DNA of 64,000 bases from Oleispira sp963851095. GTDB lineage: Bacteria > Pseudomonadota > Gammaproteobacteria > Pseudomonadales > Oceanobacteraceae. Under the pieces are notes generated by a model, which was not told the origin of the DNA, made no database searches, and saw only the letters and a program-made list of their open reading frames with translations. A program made the position numbers and the translations under genes. Position 1 is the stretch's first letter. Every line of letters starts with the position of its first letter. Positions 24,234 through 33,663 of this stretch are shown piece after piece. The stretch lies in assembly GCA_963851095.1 (NCBI GenBank), contig CAWKOX010000033.1:186001-250000 (forward strand). The letters run 5' to 3'.

Positions 24234-25757
24234 ATGAAACAACGTGTTTTAGTTGCAGCGATTACTGCTGCTGTATTGGCTCCGGCTGCTCAAGCCTCTG
24301 GTTATAAATTGAACGAACAAAGTGCTGCGGGCGCGGGTACTGCTTATGCAGGTCGTGCTGCTGTTGTTCAAGATGCAAGTATCGTATTTTATAACCCTGC
24401 TGGTATGGTGAAATTAGACCGCGCTGAAGTGACTGTGGGTGGATCTGTTCTAATGACATCCGGTAGCTTCGACCTTGATAGCTATACTAATGGCGCAGGT
24501 AAAGAGTATACCTCTGTAGAAGGAAGCCCTTACTCAGACGGCGGTGATTTTCTTTCTACAGCCGTTGTTCCCTATGCTTATTACGCACGGCCTATTAATG
24601 ATAAATTCGCCGCTGGCTTAGGCATCTTTGTTCCGTTTGCAACGAATACTGACTACAAAGATGATTTTGTGGGTGGCGGTTTTGCAGATCAAACAAAACT
24701 AACGTCTATCGATATTCAGCCAGCGGTTGCTTACCGTGTGAACGATGAGTTCTCGGTGGGTTTTGGTTTAGATATTACCTATATGAAGGGCTTGTTATCT
24801 AAGCAGGTTGATACTGTTCCTTATAATGAAAACTTGAAATATCTTAATGGTGGTAAAAATCCTGCTCATGCGGGCCTTGGTTTCGCAGAATTGACGGATG
24901 CCCAATGGGCGGGGTCTGCTGGCTTTGAAAACCATTATGAAGTTGAGGGTGATGATTGGCAGTTAGGATACAACCTAAGTATGATGTGGGATCTGAATTC
25001 AGATATTACTTTAGGTGTTACTTATCGTTCAGAAATGAAATTCAAGCTTAAGGGTGATTCTGAATTTAAGCAAAGCCAAGGTGTTTTTGGTTTAACTAAA
25101 GCCCCGACAGATATTCCTGGAACAGCTGTACAAGCAGGAGATTACATTATTGCTCCTGTTGATGGCTCAACGGGTTCAGTGCCTAAGCAAGGTTCTGAAG
25201 TGCCTATTACAACCCCTCAGTCTTTAACTATAAGCTATGCTCACCAACTCACTGAGAAGTTTCAATTAGTGGCTGGTGCAACGTGGACTCAGTGGTCTGT
25301 TTTTAAAGATTTCGATGTAATTTCTACTGAATCTGCACCTGGCATGATCGAAGAATTGAGTGATTTAAAAGTTAATGGCCAGCATACGGGCTATATTGGT
25401 CATATCGAAGAAAACTGGAATGATGTGACGGCGGTTGCGATTGGTGCTAACTATCAGTTAAACGATGATTGGTTATTACGTGCAGGTTATGCGAATGACC
25501 AAAGCCCTGTCAGCAACTCTTATCGTACTGCTCGTGTTCCTGATAACGACCGTGAATGGTTGAGTGCTGGCTTTAATTATCGTATTGATCAGGACCTAGA
25601 TGTAGATTTTGCTTTCTCTTATATGTTCTTTGAAGATACTAGAATTGATGAGTACAACCGTGATTTAGCGGGTAACCCTAAAGATCAAACAAACCTGCAG
25701 GGCGAGTACTCGATGGATGCCATGGGTGTTTCTTTCCAGGTGAACTACAAGCTTTAA
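24234..25757 (+). CDS. fadL: Outer membrane long-chain fatty acid/hydrophobic compound transporter (FadL family)
   Basis: FadL-type beta-barrels carry long-chain fatty acids or hydrocarbons across the outer membrane. From ATG 24234 the protein is 507 residues with a signal peptide ending AAQA; the mature N terminus SGYKLNEQSAAGAGTAYAGR is the plug signature of the family. Later SIVFYNPAGM is the conserved NPAGM box. The barrel strands continue to the terminal aromatic/hydrophobic stretch (VSFQVNYKL). An ATG ten codons upstream is open but adds residues ahead of the signal peptide. Hydrocarbon-degrading marine bacteria carry several such genes; which substrate this one serves is not visible. 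Confidence 0.9.
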   Translation: MKQRVLVAAITAAVLAPAAQASGYKLNEQSAAGAGTAYAGRAAVVQDASIVFYNPAGMVKLDRAEVTVGGSVLMTSGSFDLDSYTNGAGKEYTSVEGSPYSDGGDFLSTAVVPYAYYARPINDKFAAGLGIFVPFATNTDYKDDFVGGGFADQTKLTSIDIQPAVAYRVNDEFSVGFGLDITYMKGLLSKQVDTVPYNENLKYLNGGKNPAHAGLGFAELTDAQWAGSAGFENHYEVEGDDWQLGYNLSMMWDLNSDITLGVTYRSEMKFKLKGDSEFKQSQGVFGLTKAPTDIPGTAVQAGDYIIAPVDGSTGSVPKQGSEVPITTPQSLTISYAHQLTEKFQLVAGATWTQWSVFKDFDVISTESAPGMIEELSDLKVNGQHTGYIGHIEENWNDVTAVAIGANYQLNDDWLLRAGYANDQSPVSNSYRTARVPDNDREWLSAGFNYRIDQDLDVDFAFSYMFFEDTRIDEYNRDLAGNPKDQTNLQGEYSMDAMGVSFQVNYKL

Positions 25758-25791
25758 TCATTCAAATGATTGAGTAAAAAAAGTAGTGAAT

Positions 25792-25827
25792 AAAAGGGCG
25801 ACTGGGTTAAACCCGTCGCCCTTTTTT
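25792..25827 (+). terminator. Rho-independent terminator after fadL
   Basis: GGGCGAC (25796-25802) pairs with GTCGCCC (25815-25821), extended by GGG/CCC inside after one bulged T, followed by TTTTTT (25822-25827). Confidence 0.85.
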
Positions 25828-25880
25828 GTTGTGTGTTTTTCGTTATACTCACTGCATAACATTAAAATAAGAGAAGTAGC

Positions 25881-26309
25881 ATGTCTAAAAAAACAGTCGG
25901 CCTTGCAGGCTTAGCCGGTTTAACAGGTTTGGGCAGCGATACAACCACTGTATCAGATCAAAGCGCCAGTGCAGGTTCGGTTTACTCGACTGAGTTAGGG
26001 CGTACTTGCCCTGAGTGTGGAAAAGCAAAGGGTAAATGCGTCTGTAGTAATGAATCAATGCCTGAAGGTGATGGCATTGTGCGAATTCAGCGTGAAACTA
26101 AAGGTCGTAAAGGTAAGGGTGTTACTTTAATTACGGGTATTTTATTAGCCCCAGCCGAGCTGAAAAAACTGGCGAAAGAATTAAAGCAAAAATGTGGTGT
26201 GGGTGGTGCGGTAAAAGACGGAGTGATTGAAATTCAAGGCGATGTGCGCGAGCAGATGTTTGATGAAATGAAGCAGCGTGGCTTTACTGTAAAAAAAGCG
26301 GGCGGTTAA
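25881..26309 (+). CDS. yciH: Translation initiation factor SUI1-like protein YciH
   Basis: YciH is the bacterial homologue of eIF1. The 142-residue protein has an N-terminal extension with the cysteine motif CPECGKAKGKCVC (about residues 44-56), which may bind zinc, and the SUI1 domain (about 64-142) with RIQRETKGRKGKGVTLITG and VKDGVIEIQGD. This order is normal for the family. It is flanked by terminators on both sides and therefore forms its own transcription unit. Confidence 0.93.
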   Translation: MSKKTVGLAGLAGLTGLGSDTTTVSDQSASAGSVYSTELGRTCPECGKAKGKCVCSNESMPEGDGIVRIQRETKGRKGKGVTLITGILLAPAELKKLAKELKQKCGVGGAVKDGVIEIQGDVREQMFDEMKQRGFTVKKAGG

Positions 26310-26358
26310 GTTAGTGGGTTAAATCTGCCTGTAAAATGAGTATAAAAAATTCAAATAA

Positions 26359-26397
26359 AAAAGGCGTCTACTTTGATATAGGGTAGACGCCTTTTTT
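26359..26397. terminator. Bidirectional terminator between yciH and pepA
   Basis: AAAAGGCGTCTAC (26359-26371) pairs with GTAGACGCCTTTT (26383-26395). T-runs lie on both outer sides, so it can end yciH on the plus strand and pepA on the minus strand. Confidence 0.85.
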
Positions 26398-26455
26398 GTT
26401 TCTTAAGCTCTTTATGTAAAAGCTAGCTTTTATTCAGTAACTTATTTTAAGCAAC

Positions 26456-27949
26456 TTACTTGTTTAATAAATAGTTCACTAACAAAGGTACAGGACGGCC
26501 AGTAGACCCTTTGTTTTTACCACCGGAATGCCAAGCAGTACCAGCGATATCTAGGTGAGCCCAAGATTGGCCTTCAGTGAAGCGCGCCAAGAAACATGCC
26601 GCGGTTGTAGAGCCCGCAAGACGACCACCAATGTTGGCGATATCGGCGAAGTTAGAATCTAACTGTTCTTGATAATCGTCTTCTAACGGCAAGCGCCACA
26701 CTTTATCGTGAGAATCGACAGCCGCTTTTTGCAACTCCGCCGCTAATGATTCATCTTCGGTGAATAAACCCGAGTTCACGGTTCCTAGAGCCATCATGCA
26801 AGCGCCGGTTAAGGTTGCGATATCAACAATAGACGCAGGCTTTAGATTATCAATCGCATACGTCAAAGCATCACATAATACTAAGCGACCTTCGGCATCG
26901 GTATTTAGAATCTCAACCGTTTTACCGGAAAGCGTAGTCACGACATCACCTGGCTTACTGGCATTACCTGCTGGCATATTCTCTGCGGTGGTGATCATGC
27001 CAATAATATTGATTTTTGGCTTTAGCTCAGTCAAAGCGGTCATCGTGCCTAATACCGACGCTGCACCACACATGTCGTACTTCATTTCATCCATGCCAGC
27101 GCCAGGCTTTAAGCTGATGCCGCCGGTATCGAAGGTAATACCTTTACCTAAAATAAGGTGAGGGGCTTCGTTTGCATCGTCAGCACCTTGGTATTTCATC
27201 ATGATGAATTTGCCGGGTTCGCTAGAGCCTTTAGACACTGAAACGAATGCCCCTGCGCCCATAGCGTCCAATTCAGCTTCATCGATAATGGTGGTTTCGA
27301 TTAGGCCCGTTTCTTCGGCTAATGCTTCAGCCTGATCGGCTAAGTAGGTTGGGGTACAAATATTAGGTGGCATGTTGCCAAGGTCTTTGGCGACAGATAC
27401 GCCGTGAGCAATTGCTTGGCCTTTTTCTAGTGAGGCTTGTACGTTGGCATCCCCTGCCCAAAGAATGTTTTCAATCGAGTCAGAGTAATCTTCTTTTTCG
27501 TGCTCTGGCTTGCTCTTGGTCTGATCAAATAAGTACAGGGCATTTTCACAGGCAATCGCAGCTTGCTCAGCTTTCCAAGCATTGTCTTTGCCAATGACTG
27601 GAATATCTTGTAGGTATAATGCCGCTTGAAGAGCGCCTGATTTTTTAATGGCACTGGCAGCGGCTTCGGTGACTTTAATGTAGTTTTTGGCGGTTATGCC
27701 CTCGGCTGTTTTGCCGGTACCCACTAAAATTAGACGTTGAGCAGTAATCCCCGGTACTTTAAATAGCATTAGGGTTTCGCCCGTTTTGCCATCGAAGTCG
27801 CCGCTATCAAAAATATCGGTTAAATATTGCTCAGCGGCTTTGTCGATGCTATTGGCGGCGCTCGATAATTTGCCTTGGTCATCGATGCTTACAACGATGC
27901 AGCTGGCCAAAAGTTCGCAGGCATTCTCTTGAGTAGTGCTGAATTGCAT
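26456..27949 (-). CDS. pepA: Leucyl aminopeptidase (cytosol aminopeptidase)
   Basis: PepA is a hexameric dizinc M17 aminopeptidase; in some bacteria it also binds DNA. The 497-residue protein has the M17 signature NTDAEGRLVL and the upstream metal-binding stretch GKGITFDTGGISLKPG, as well as YDMCGAASVLG. Length and order are normal. It is divergent from lptF, the arrangement found widely in gammaproteobacteria. Confidence 0.96.
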   Translation of the reverse strand: MQFSTTQENACELLASCIVVSIDDQGKLSSAANSIDKAAEQYLTDIFDSGDFDGKTGETLMLFKVPGITAQRLILVGTGKTAEGITAKNYIKVTEAAASAIKKSGALQAALYLQDIPVIGKDNAWKAEQAAIACENALYLFDQTKSKPEHEKEDYSDSIENILWAGDANVQASLEKGQAIAHGVSVAKDLGNMPPNICTPTYLADQAEALAEETGLIETTIIDEAELDAMGAGAFVSVSKGSSEPGKFIMMKYQGADDANEAPHLILGKGITFDTGGISLKPGAGMDEMKYDMCGAASVLGTMTALTELKPKINIIGMITTAENMPAGNASKPGDVVTTLSGKTVEILNTDAEGRLVLCDALTYAIDNLKPASIVDIATLTGACMMALGTVNSGLFTEDESLAAELQKAAVDSHDKVWRLPLEDDYQEQLDSNFADIANIGGRLAGSTTAACFLARFTEGQSWAHLDIAGTAWHSGGKNKGSTGRPVPLLVNYLLNK

Positions 27950-28147
27950 TATTTGCTCCGGTTAAGATAGAAATACGATTAAAAAATATCTGAATATGGG
28001 TTTAACGATAAGACATATATGGGTGCTTTGGAAAGAAATATCAAGCTTCTTTTGAGTTCGTCTTTACTGGCTGAATTAATGAGAAAGCTATACACTGCGC
28101 GATAGCAGTAATATTGTTATTTTATGGTGCTATAGAAGGCTGAAAGT

Positions 28148-29218
28148 TTGATTATTTTTCGATATTTGTCCCGAGAATTGTTTACCTCAATGGCAGCGGT
28201 CACTGGGATATTGTTAATGATATTGATGAGCAGTCGCTTAATTTATCAGCTGACGGCTGCAGCAGCGGGCAAAATTCCCCTTGAAATCGTCTTCTTCACC
28301 TTGTTACTCCGCATGCCATCCTTCCTTGAGATGATTCTTCCTCTGTCTCTTTTTATTGCAATTTTATTGGCTTATGGCCGCTTGTACGCTGAAAGTGAAA
28401 TGACGGTTCTAACGGCAACGGGTTTCTCAAATGGAAAACTATTGGGTTATACGTTATTGCCCGCTGGTATTATTACTCTTTTAGTTGCTTTCTTTAGTTT
28501 GTATCTAAGTCCACTTGGGGCTCAGAAAATGGAAGACCTGTATCGTAAGCAAGCCTCAATGACTGAGTTTGAATTACTTGTACCCGGACGATTTCAAAGT
28601 ACGGCTAAAGGCTCTCGAGTTACGTATACCGAAGGCTTAAGCAATGACAAAAGCCAAATGAATAATGTCTTTATTGCCGATGGTAATACCATTTTGCTCG
28701 CCGAATCTGGAACCCAAAAAGTGAATCCTGATACCGGCTCACGATTTTTAGAGCTGCATAATGGTAAGCGCTTCGATATTACGCCGGGTAAGTTAGATGC
28801 CGAGATCTTAGATTTTGAATTGTACGGGGTGAAAATTGCGGGTGAGCAAGCCGAGCGACGACGAATAAAAAAAGAAGCCATCCCTACCAGTGAATTATTT
28901 GGCAATGAAAGTGAAAGGCATATTTCTCAGCTGCAGTGGCGCTTTTCGTTAATTATTATGGTGCCTATTTGCGCGATGATCGCTTTTCCACTTTCTAAGG
29001 TGAACCCTCGTCAGGGGCGATTTGCTCGTTTATTCCCTGCGATTATTTTATTTATGATGTACATAACATTGCTGATTTCTTTAAGGGGGATGTTAAGTAA
29101 AGGCAATATCGCCCCAGAAATTGGAATGTGGTGGGTGCATGGGGTGTATGCATTGATAGGCTTAGGGTTGTTATTTATTCCTGAGTGGAACCGTCGTCGT
29201 AAGATTAGGAAGTTGTGA
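28148..29218 (+). CDS. lptF: LPS export permease LptF
   Basis: LptF, with LptG and the ATPase LptB, extracts lipopolysaccharide from the inner membrane. The 356-residue protein has membrane segments near residues 13-35, 58-80, 98-120 and three more after a large periplasmic domain. The segment LLAYGRLYAESEMTVLTATGFS is the family's coupling region. The start is TTG 28148, supported by AAGG upstream and by alignment of MIIFRYLSRELFTSMAAV with known LptF N termini; no ATG is available there. The stop overlaps the lptG start. Confidence 0.95.
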   Translation: MIIFRYLSRELFTSMAAVTGILLMILMSSRLIYQLTAAAAGKIPLEIVFFTLLLRMPSFLEMILPLSLFIAILLAYGRLYAESEMTVLTATGFSNGKLLGYTLLPAGIITLLVAFFSLYLSPLGAQKMEDLYRKQASMTEFELLVPGRFQSTAKGSRVTYTEGLSNDKSQMNNVFIADGNTILLAESGTQKVNPDTGSRFLELHNGKRFDITPGKLDAEILDFELYGVKIAGEQAERRRIKKEAIPTSELFGNESERHISQLQWRFSLIIMVPICAMIAFPLSKVNPRQGRFARLFPAIILFMMYITLLISLRGMLSKGNIAPEIGMWWVHGVYALIGLGLLFIPEWNRRRKIRKL

Positions 29219-30336
29219 TGCGCCAGTTAGATTCTTATATTGCCCGTACTGTTCTAATGGCAACCATGGTTGTCATGATTGTGATTGTTGGTCTTGATGC
29301 AATTTTTACTTTAGTGGATGAGTTAGATAATTTAAAAGGTAATTATCAGTTGGTTGATGCTTTGTTCTTTTCAGGGCTTCGACTTCCACGCCGCATTTAT
29401 GAATATATGCCAATGGCGTGTCTTATTGGTTGCTTGGCTGGGTTAGGCTCAATGGCGGCGAATAGTGAATTAACCGTTATGCGAGCGGCAGGTATTTCGA
29501 TCAACCGCATCGTATTTTCAGTTTTAAAACCAATGGCCGTATTGATGTTCATTTCTTTATTATTGGGTGAATATGTTGTGCCATCTTTAGAGCGAATTGC
29601 TCAGGCACATAAAGCGGTTGCCCAGGGTGCTAATGAAGCACTGTCGAATAAAGGCAAAGGCTACTGGCATCGTGAAGGTAATACCTTTATGCGCTTTAAT
29701 GCGGTAGAGCCGGGTGGTGTATTGCACGGTATAACACGCTATGAGTTTTCAAAGACTGCTGTTGAAGAGTCTGAACTAGACGTAACCGATACGGAAAATG
29801 TGCAGCCTGCTGATGAGTTGAAGCAAGTCGTCTATGCTCAGCGAGCGATTTATCAGCGTTCGTATTGGCAGATGGAAAATATTGTTATTACTCATTTTGA
29901 AAATGATAAAGTCTGGCGCGAAAAGCATGAAACCGGGCGCTGGGATACCGAACTAACCCCTGAAAAACTCAGTGTTGTGATTGTTAGTCCGAGGGATATG
30001 TCAATCTCAGGTCTCTATCGCTACGCCAGCTATTTGGATGATCAAGGCTTAAATTCTGACGCCTATATGTTGTCTTTCTGGCGAAAAATAACTCAGCCTT
30101 TAAGTACCTTTGCATTGGTGATCTTGGGTATTTCATTTATCTTTGGTCCCTTGCGATCAGTCACTCCAGGTTATCGAATTTTTAGTGGGATTATTGTGGG
30201 GATGATTTATAAGTATGCTGAAGAGTTGCTTTCTCCTGCGAGTATCGTTTTAGGATTTGAACCTATTTTAGCCAGTATTATTCCAATCGGGTGCAGTTTT
30301 GCTCTAGGTTTATTACTGATGAGAAAGGCCGCATAG
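29218..30336 (+). CDS. lptG: LPS export permease LptG
   Basis: This is the partner permease of LptF. The 372-residue protein begins MRQLDSYIARTVLMATMVVM, then shows the six-helix layout with a central periplasmic beta-jellyroll domain. The segment GCLAGLGSMAANSELTVMRAAG matches the coupling helix of the family, and the C-terminal block has FALVILGISFIFGPLRSVTPG. ATG 29218 shares one base with the lptF stop (TGATG), with AGGA 6 bases upstream; the GTG one codon earlier is less likely. Confidence 0.95.
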   Translation: MRQLDSYIARTVLMATMVVMIVIVGLDAIFTLVDELDNLKGNYQLVDALFFSGLRLPRRIYEYMPMACLIGCLAGLGSMAANSELTVMRAAGISINRIVFSVLKPMAVLMFISLLLGEYVVPSLERIAQAHKAVAQGANEALSNKGKGYWHREGNTFMRFNAVEPGGVLHGITRYEFSKTAVEESELDVTDTENVQPADELKQVVYAQRAIYQRSYWQMENIVITHFENDKVWREKHETGRWDTELTPEKLSVVIVSPRDMSISGLYRYASYLDDQGLNSDAYMLSFWRKITQPLSTFALVILGISFIFGPLRSVTPGYRIFSGIIVGMIYKYAEELLSPASIVLGFEPILASIIPIGCSFALGLLLMRKAA

Positions 30337-30350
30337 TGTTTCATTTGAAA

Positions 30351-30376
30351 AAGCTCGCTAATTCACTAGCGGGCTT
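30351..30376 (+). terminator. Probable terminator after lptG
   Basis: AAGCTCGCTA (30351-30360) pairs with TAGCGGGCTT (30367-30376) with one G-T pair. The following T-run is weak. Confidence 0.5.
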
Positions 30377-30464
30377 GTCATAAAGTCTTTAGTATATTTA
30401 GTTAGTCAATTCTTGATAAACAAGATAATAAAAATAATAAATAAAAATACTGATAGGCCTTTTA

Positions 30465-31610
30465 ATGTTAGAACTGTTTTTCTCAGCATTTGGTGCAGGC
30501 ACCTGTATTGTGCTGATGATGTTACTACTTAAAGATTTCTCTCATGCTAACGCGGCTCGTGCTTTTTTTGTATTAATCTTTGGCGCCTTTGTTTCTTTAT
30601 GTCATAACTGGCTACCCAGCAGCTTGCATGTTTATGCCTACATGATTGAAAGTGTGACCCCTGCCTTTTTTTGGATCAGTTGTCGTTTAATCTTTCAGGA
30701 AGGGAAATCACTTCCTCGAATTGGTTTAGCCATTGCTATCTTCAGTATCGTCGCCCCAGTGCTTAGACATCTAATTACACTATCGTTAGGAATGAGACCG
30801 CAATGGGTGGAGTTTATAGGCCGCGAAGTGCAGCAATATTGTGAGTATGCCTTAATTGTTATGGGGGTTATGGCTCTATTGAGGGGGCGAGAGGATGATA
30901 TGGTTGAATCCAGAAGGCGTTTACGATGGGCAATCATGGGGGCGGCTGGTTTGTCATTAGGCTGGTCAATTTTTTCATTCAATCTCAACTTTGGTTCGGA
31001 TGCTTCTAGAATCTTCGCAATTGATTTATCTCTGTTAGTTATTATTTGGTTCTTGGTTAAGGGGCGTTCAGACATTTGGGGTGGGATTAAACTGCCTAAA
31101 AATACCTTTGGTAATGGCAGTCTTACTACTGATTTTACTACGGCTCTCACTATCGATAGAGAGCGAACTCAGGTTGCTGATGGTGTTGTTGGTGGTGTAG
31201 AAAATACCCTGATAGAACAAGTGAATAACGAAGCTGACGATTCTCTTTCTTCTATTGAAGAAGTTCCAATGGTACTGCGCGAATCGGAAACTCTAATTCG
31301 AATTAAAGCGATTATGCAGGAAGGCTTTTATCGCCGAGAAAATCTTACTTTAAAAGATCTTTCTAATGTCTTAGAGGTGCCTGAATACAAAGTTCGAGCC
31401 GCAATTAATAAAGAGCTAGGCTATCGAAACTTCAATGAATTTATCAATGAATATCGCATTAACGAGGCGGCAAAAAGGTTGAGGGATGAGCCTGAAACGC
31501 CTATTTCTAATATTGCTTTGGATGTAGGCTATCGCACACTTAGTTCATTCAATCGCGCATTTCGAAAAGAAAAAGATACTACTCCAACAGCTTTTCGAGA
31601 GGGTTACTGA
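30465..31610 (+). CDS. AraC-family regulator with N-terminal membrane domain
   Basis: The 381-residue protein joins about seven predicted membrane segments (residues about 3-200) to a C-terminal AraC/XylS DNA-binding domain (about 285-381). The latter shows both helix-turn-helix motifs: NLTLKDLSNVLEVPEYKVR and PISNIALDVGYRTLSSFNRAF. A Thr/Glu-rich linker connects them. This architecture suggests a regulator that senses a membrane or periplasmic signal and acts on DNA while still in the membrane. It lies directly upstream of the beta-helix and diheme cytochrome genes on the same strand, which are plausible targets. Confidence 0.88.
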   Translation: MLELFFSAFGAGTCIVLMMLLLKDFSHANAARAFFVLIFGAFVSLCHNWLPSSLHVYAYMIESVTPAFFWISCRLIFQEGKSLPRIGLAIAIFSIVAPVLRHLITLSLGMRPQWVEFIGREVQQYCEYALIVMGVMALLRGREDDMVESRRRLRWAIMGAAGLSLGWSIFSFNLNFGSDASRIFAIDLSLLVIIWFLVKGRSDIWGGIKLPKNTFGNGSLTTDFTTALTIDRERTQVADGVVGGVENTLIEQVNNEADDSLSSIEEVPMVLRESETLIRIKAIMQEGFYRRENLTLKDLSNVLEVPEYKVRAAINKELGYRNFNEFINEYRINEAAKRLRDEPETPISNIALDVGYRTLSSFNRAFRKEKDTTPTAFREGY

Positions 31611-31924
31611 CGCATTTTTACTAATCAAAACGTTCATTTCAATAAATGCTTGGTCGCTTTTAATAAAAAACACATTACTTGCTAGCGCTTGTGGTGCAAG
31701 GCTTTGAAAGAATTGCACAACGAATGTAACGAACTCCTCAGCGAAAGAGTTTTACCCTCCTTATAGGTATCAGTTCTACTTGTGAGGCTTCAGTAAATTT
31801 GGTGTGGCGATATAACATTAATAAATGCCATAACAGTTTAAAGACGATGAAAATCCTCTGCTGAAGCCTAACGATAGAAATATAAAAATCCCGATTTTAA
31901 GGGATGTTACCTTTGAGGCTCAGA
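31611..31924. other. Gene-free region upstream of the beta-helix lipoprotein gene
   Basis: No coding frame is supported. The inverted arms AGGCTTCAG (31785-31793) and CTGAAGCCT (31861-31869) flank 67 bases and could be a regulator binding pair or a long-range RNA hairpin in the leader. The region should hold the promoter for the downstream gene. Confidence 0.4.
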
Positions 31925-33553
31925 ATGATTAAATCCAAGAAATCCTTATCCAGTACTCCTTTAATTAAATTAGGTTTGGCATCGGCTATTGCGATTACTG
32001 CTTTCGGCATGACAGGTTGTGGTGGTGATAGTGATAATAAAAGTAGCGGAACAGCTCAGGTCGCTGTTGATCCGTGCTTAAGTGTTGATTGCACCGCTTC
32101 TGGCTTTGTTTTACCTGCTAATGCCATTTATGTCTCGCCAGATGCTACAGATGGTACAGATTTGAAAGACGCGCTGATTACAGCGCTAACCGATATTCCT
32201 GATAATGCCGTTATTGTTTTGCCAAAAGGTTCTTTTATCGTTAGCTCTGCCATTACGGTTACTGATGCGACAGGCATAACGATTACAGGTCATGGTATGA
32301 CCGATACAAAGTTAGACTTCAGCTCTGCGCCTGATGATGATGGCTTCAAGTTTGCGGGTGGTAACGATATTACCATTCGTGATTTGGGTGTTTATGAAGC
32401 GCCTAAAAACGGTATCAAAGCAGACGGTGTTAATGGTATTCATATTACCTATACCTCGGCAATTTGGGAGACAGATTTAGAGGAAGGTGGAGATAATAAC
32501 GGTGCCTATGGTTTGTATCCTGTTTCTAGCCAAAATGTATTGATGGATTATAACTATTCAAAGGGTTCTGCTGATGCCGGAATCTATGTGGGTCAATCTA
32601 ATAACATCGTTGTACGTCATAATATTGCAGAGCATAACGTTGCGGGTATTGAAATTGAGAACTCAAACAATGCGGATGTTTATAATAATGTTGCTTTTGA
32701 TAACGCTGCAGGCATCTTAAGTTTTGACCTACCGGGTTTACCTCAAGCCTACGGTGGTGGGGTTCGTATATTTAATAATGCGACTTATGATAATAATACC
32801 CCTAATGTCGGTGCGGGTGCTGTGAGCCTTGCGCCATCCGGTACGGGTATTTTAATTTTTGCGACCAGTGATGTTGAAATTTATAACAATACCATTGTCG
32901 ATAATGATACGGCAGGTATTGAAGTTGCGAGTTATTTTTTAGCTGATGATGATGTAGCAAATTACCCGACTAATCATGGCTCTACCATGGCAAATGGTTG
33001 GAGCCCTCTTATCAAAAATATTAATATTCATGATAATACGTTCAAGGATAATAGCCTTGCAGTACCACCAAAGGCTGGTTTGCTTCAGCAAATTATTGCA
33101 GGTTATCAATCACCTTATAATGCGACAGGAAGTGCACAAACAGCGCCAGCGATCATTTATGGTGGTATTGGCGAGCTGCTTTCAAATGCGGGTCAGCTAA
33201 CAGGCTTTAATCAACTCGTCGGTGAAAATGCTGCTGCAGATGGCGTTAATTATAATCCTTATACCGCTGTAGACCTTGTGTGCTCACACAGTAATATCAA
33301 TGATAATAACAAAAACACACTAAATGCTAATGATCTTAATGTGGGATTGGTCTATGGCACTGTTGCGACCGATACGAATAACTGGAATGAAGATCAAAGC
33401 GCACCTGAAGCGACCTTGCGTATCGACAAAATGGAAAACAATACGCTATTAGATTGTACTCTGGAGCGACTTTCTCCTGCGGTTGTTACTATTAATAATA
33501 AAAAATATGGCTGTACTGCGGATGACTCTGCTTTAGCCGCTTGCGCACTTTAA
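31925..33553 (+). CDS. Parallel beta-helix repeat lipoprotein (SO2929/TIGR03805-like)
   Basis: The 542-residue protein has a lipoprotein signal (lipobox GMTGC, C32), then a right-handed parallel beta-helix visible as repeated short strands: ITVTDATGITITGHGMTD, NDITIRDLGVYEAPKNGIKA, NIVVRHNIAEHNVAGIEIEN and VEIYNNTIVDNDTAGIEVA. This is the layout of the family found beside the SO2930-type diheme cytochrome, which indeed is the next gene. Beta-helix proteins often bind or cut polysaccharides; no substrate is known for this family. The C-terminal part carries four cysteines. ATG 31925 is preferred because GAGG (31915-31918) precedes it. Confidence 0.85.
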   Translation: MIKSKKSLSSTPLIKLGLASAIAITAFGMTGCGGDSDNKSSGTAQVAVDPCLSVDCTASGFVLPANAIYVSPDATDGTDLKDALITALTDIPDNAVIVLPKGSFIVSSAITVTDATGITITGHGMTDTKLDFSSAPDDDGFKFAGGNDITIRDLGVYEAPKNGIKADGVNGIHITYTSAIWETDLEEGGDNNGAYGLYPVSSQNVLMDYNYSKGSADAGIYVGQSNNIVVRHNIAEHNVAGIEIENSNNADVYNNVAFDNAAGILSFDLPGLPQAYGGGVRIFNNATYDNNTPNVGAGAVSLAPSGTGILIFATSDVEIYNNTIVDNDTAGIEVASYFLADDDVANYPTNHGSTMANGWSPLIKNINIHDNTFKDNSLAVPPKAGLLQQIIAGYQSPYNATGSAQTAPAIIYGGIGELLSNAGQLTGFNQLVGENAAADGVNYNPYTAVDLVCSHSNINDNNKNTLNANDLNVGLVYGTVATDTNNWNEDQSAPEATLRIDKMENNTLLDCTLERLSPAVVTINNKKYGCTADDSALAACAL

Positions 33554-33663
33554 TTAATTAACGACCTTTATTTAAGGGAGCTCTGTGATTAGGCAGGGCT
33601 CCTTTAATGACTGTTTTTTGGGTTGTAATATAATTTTATAAATAGGTGTTTCAAGGTTGCGTT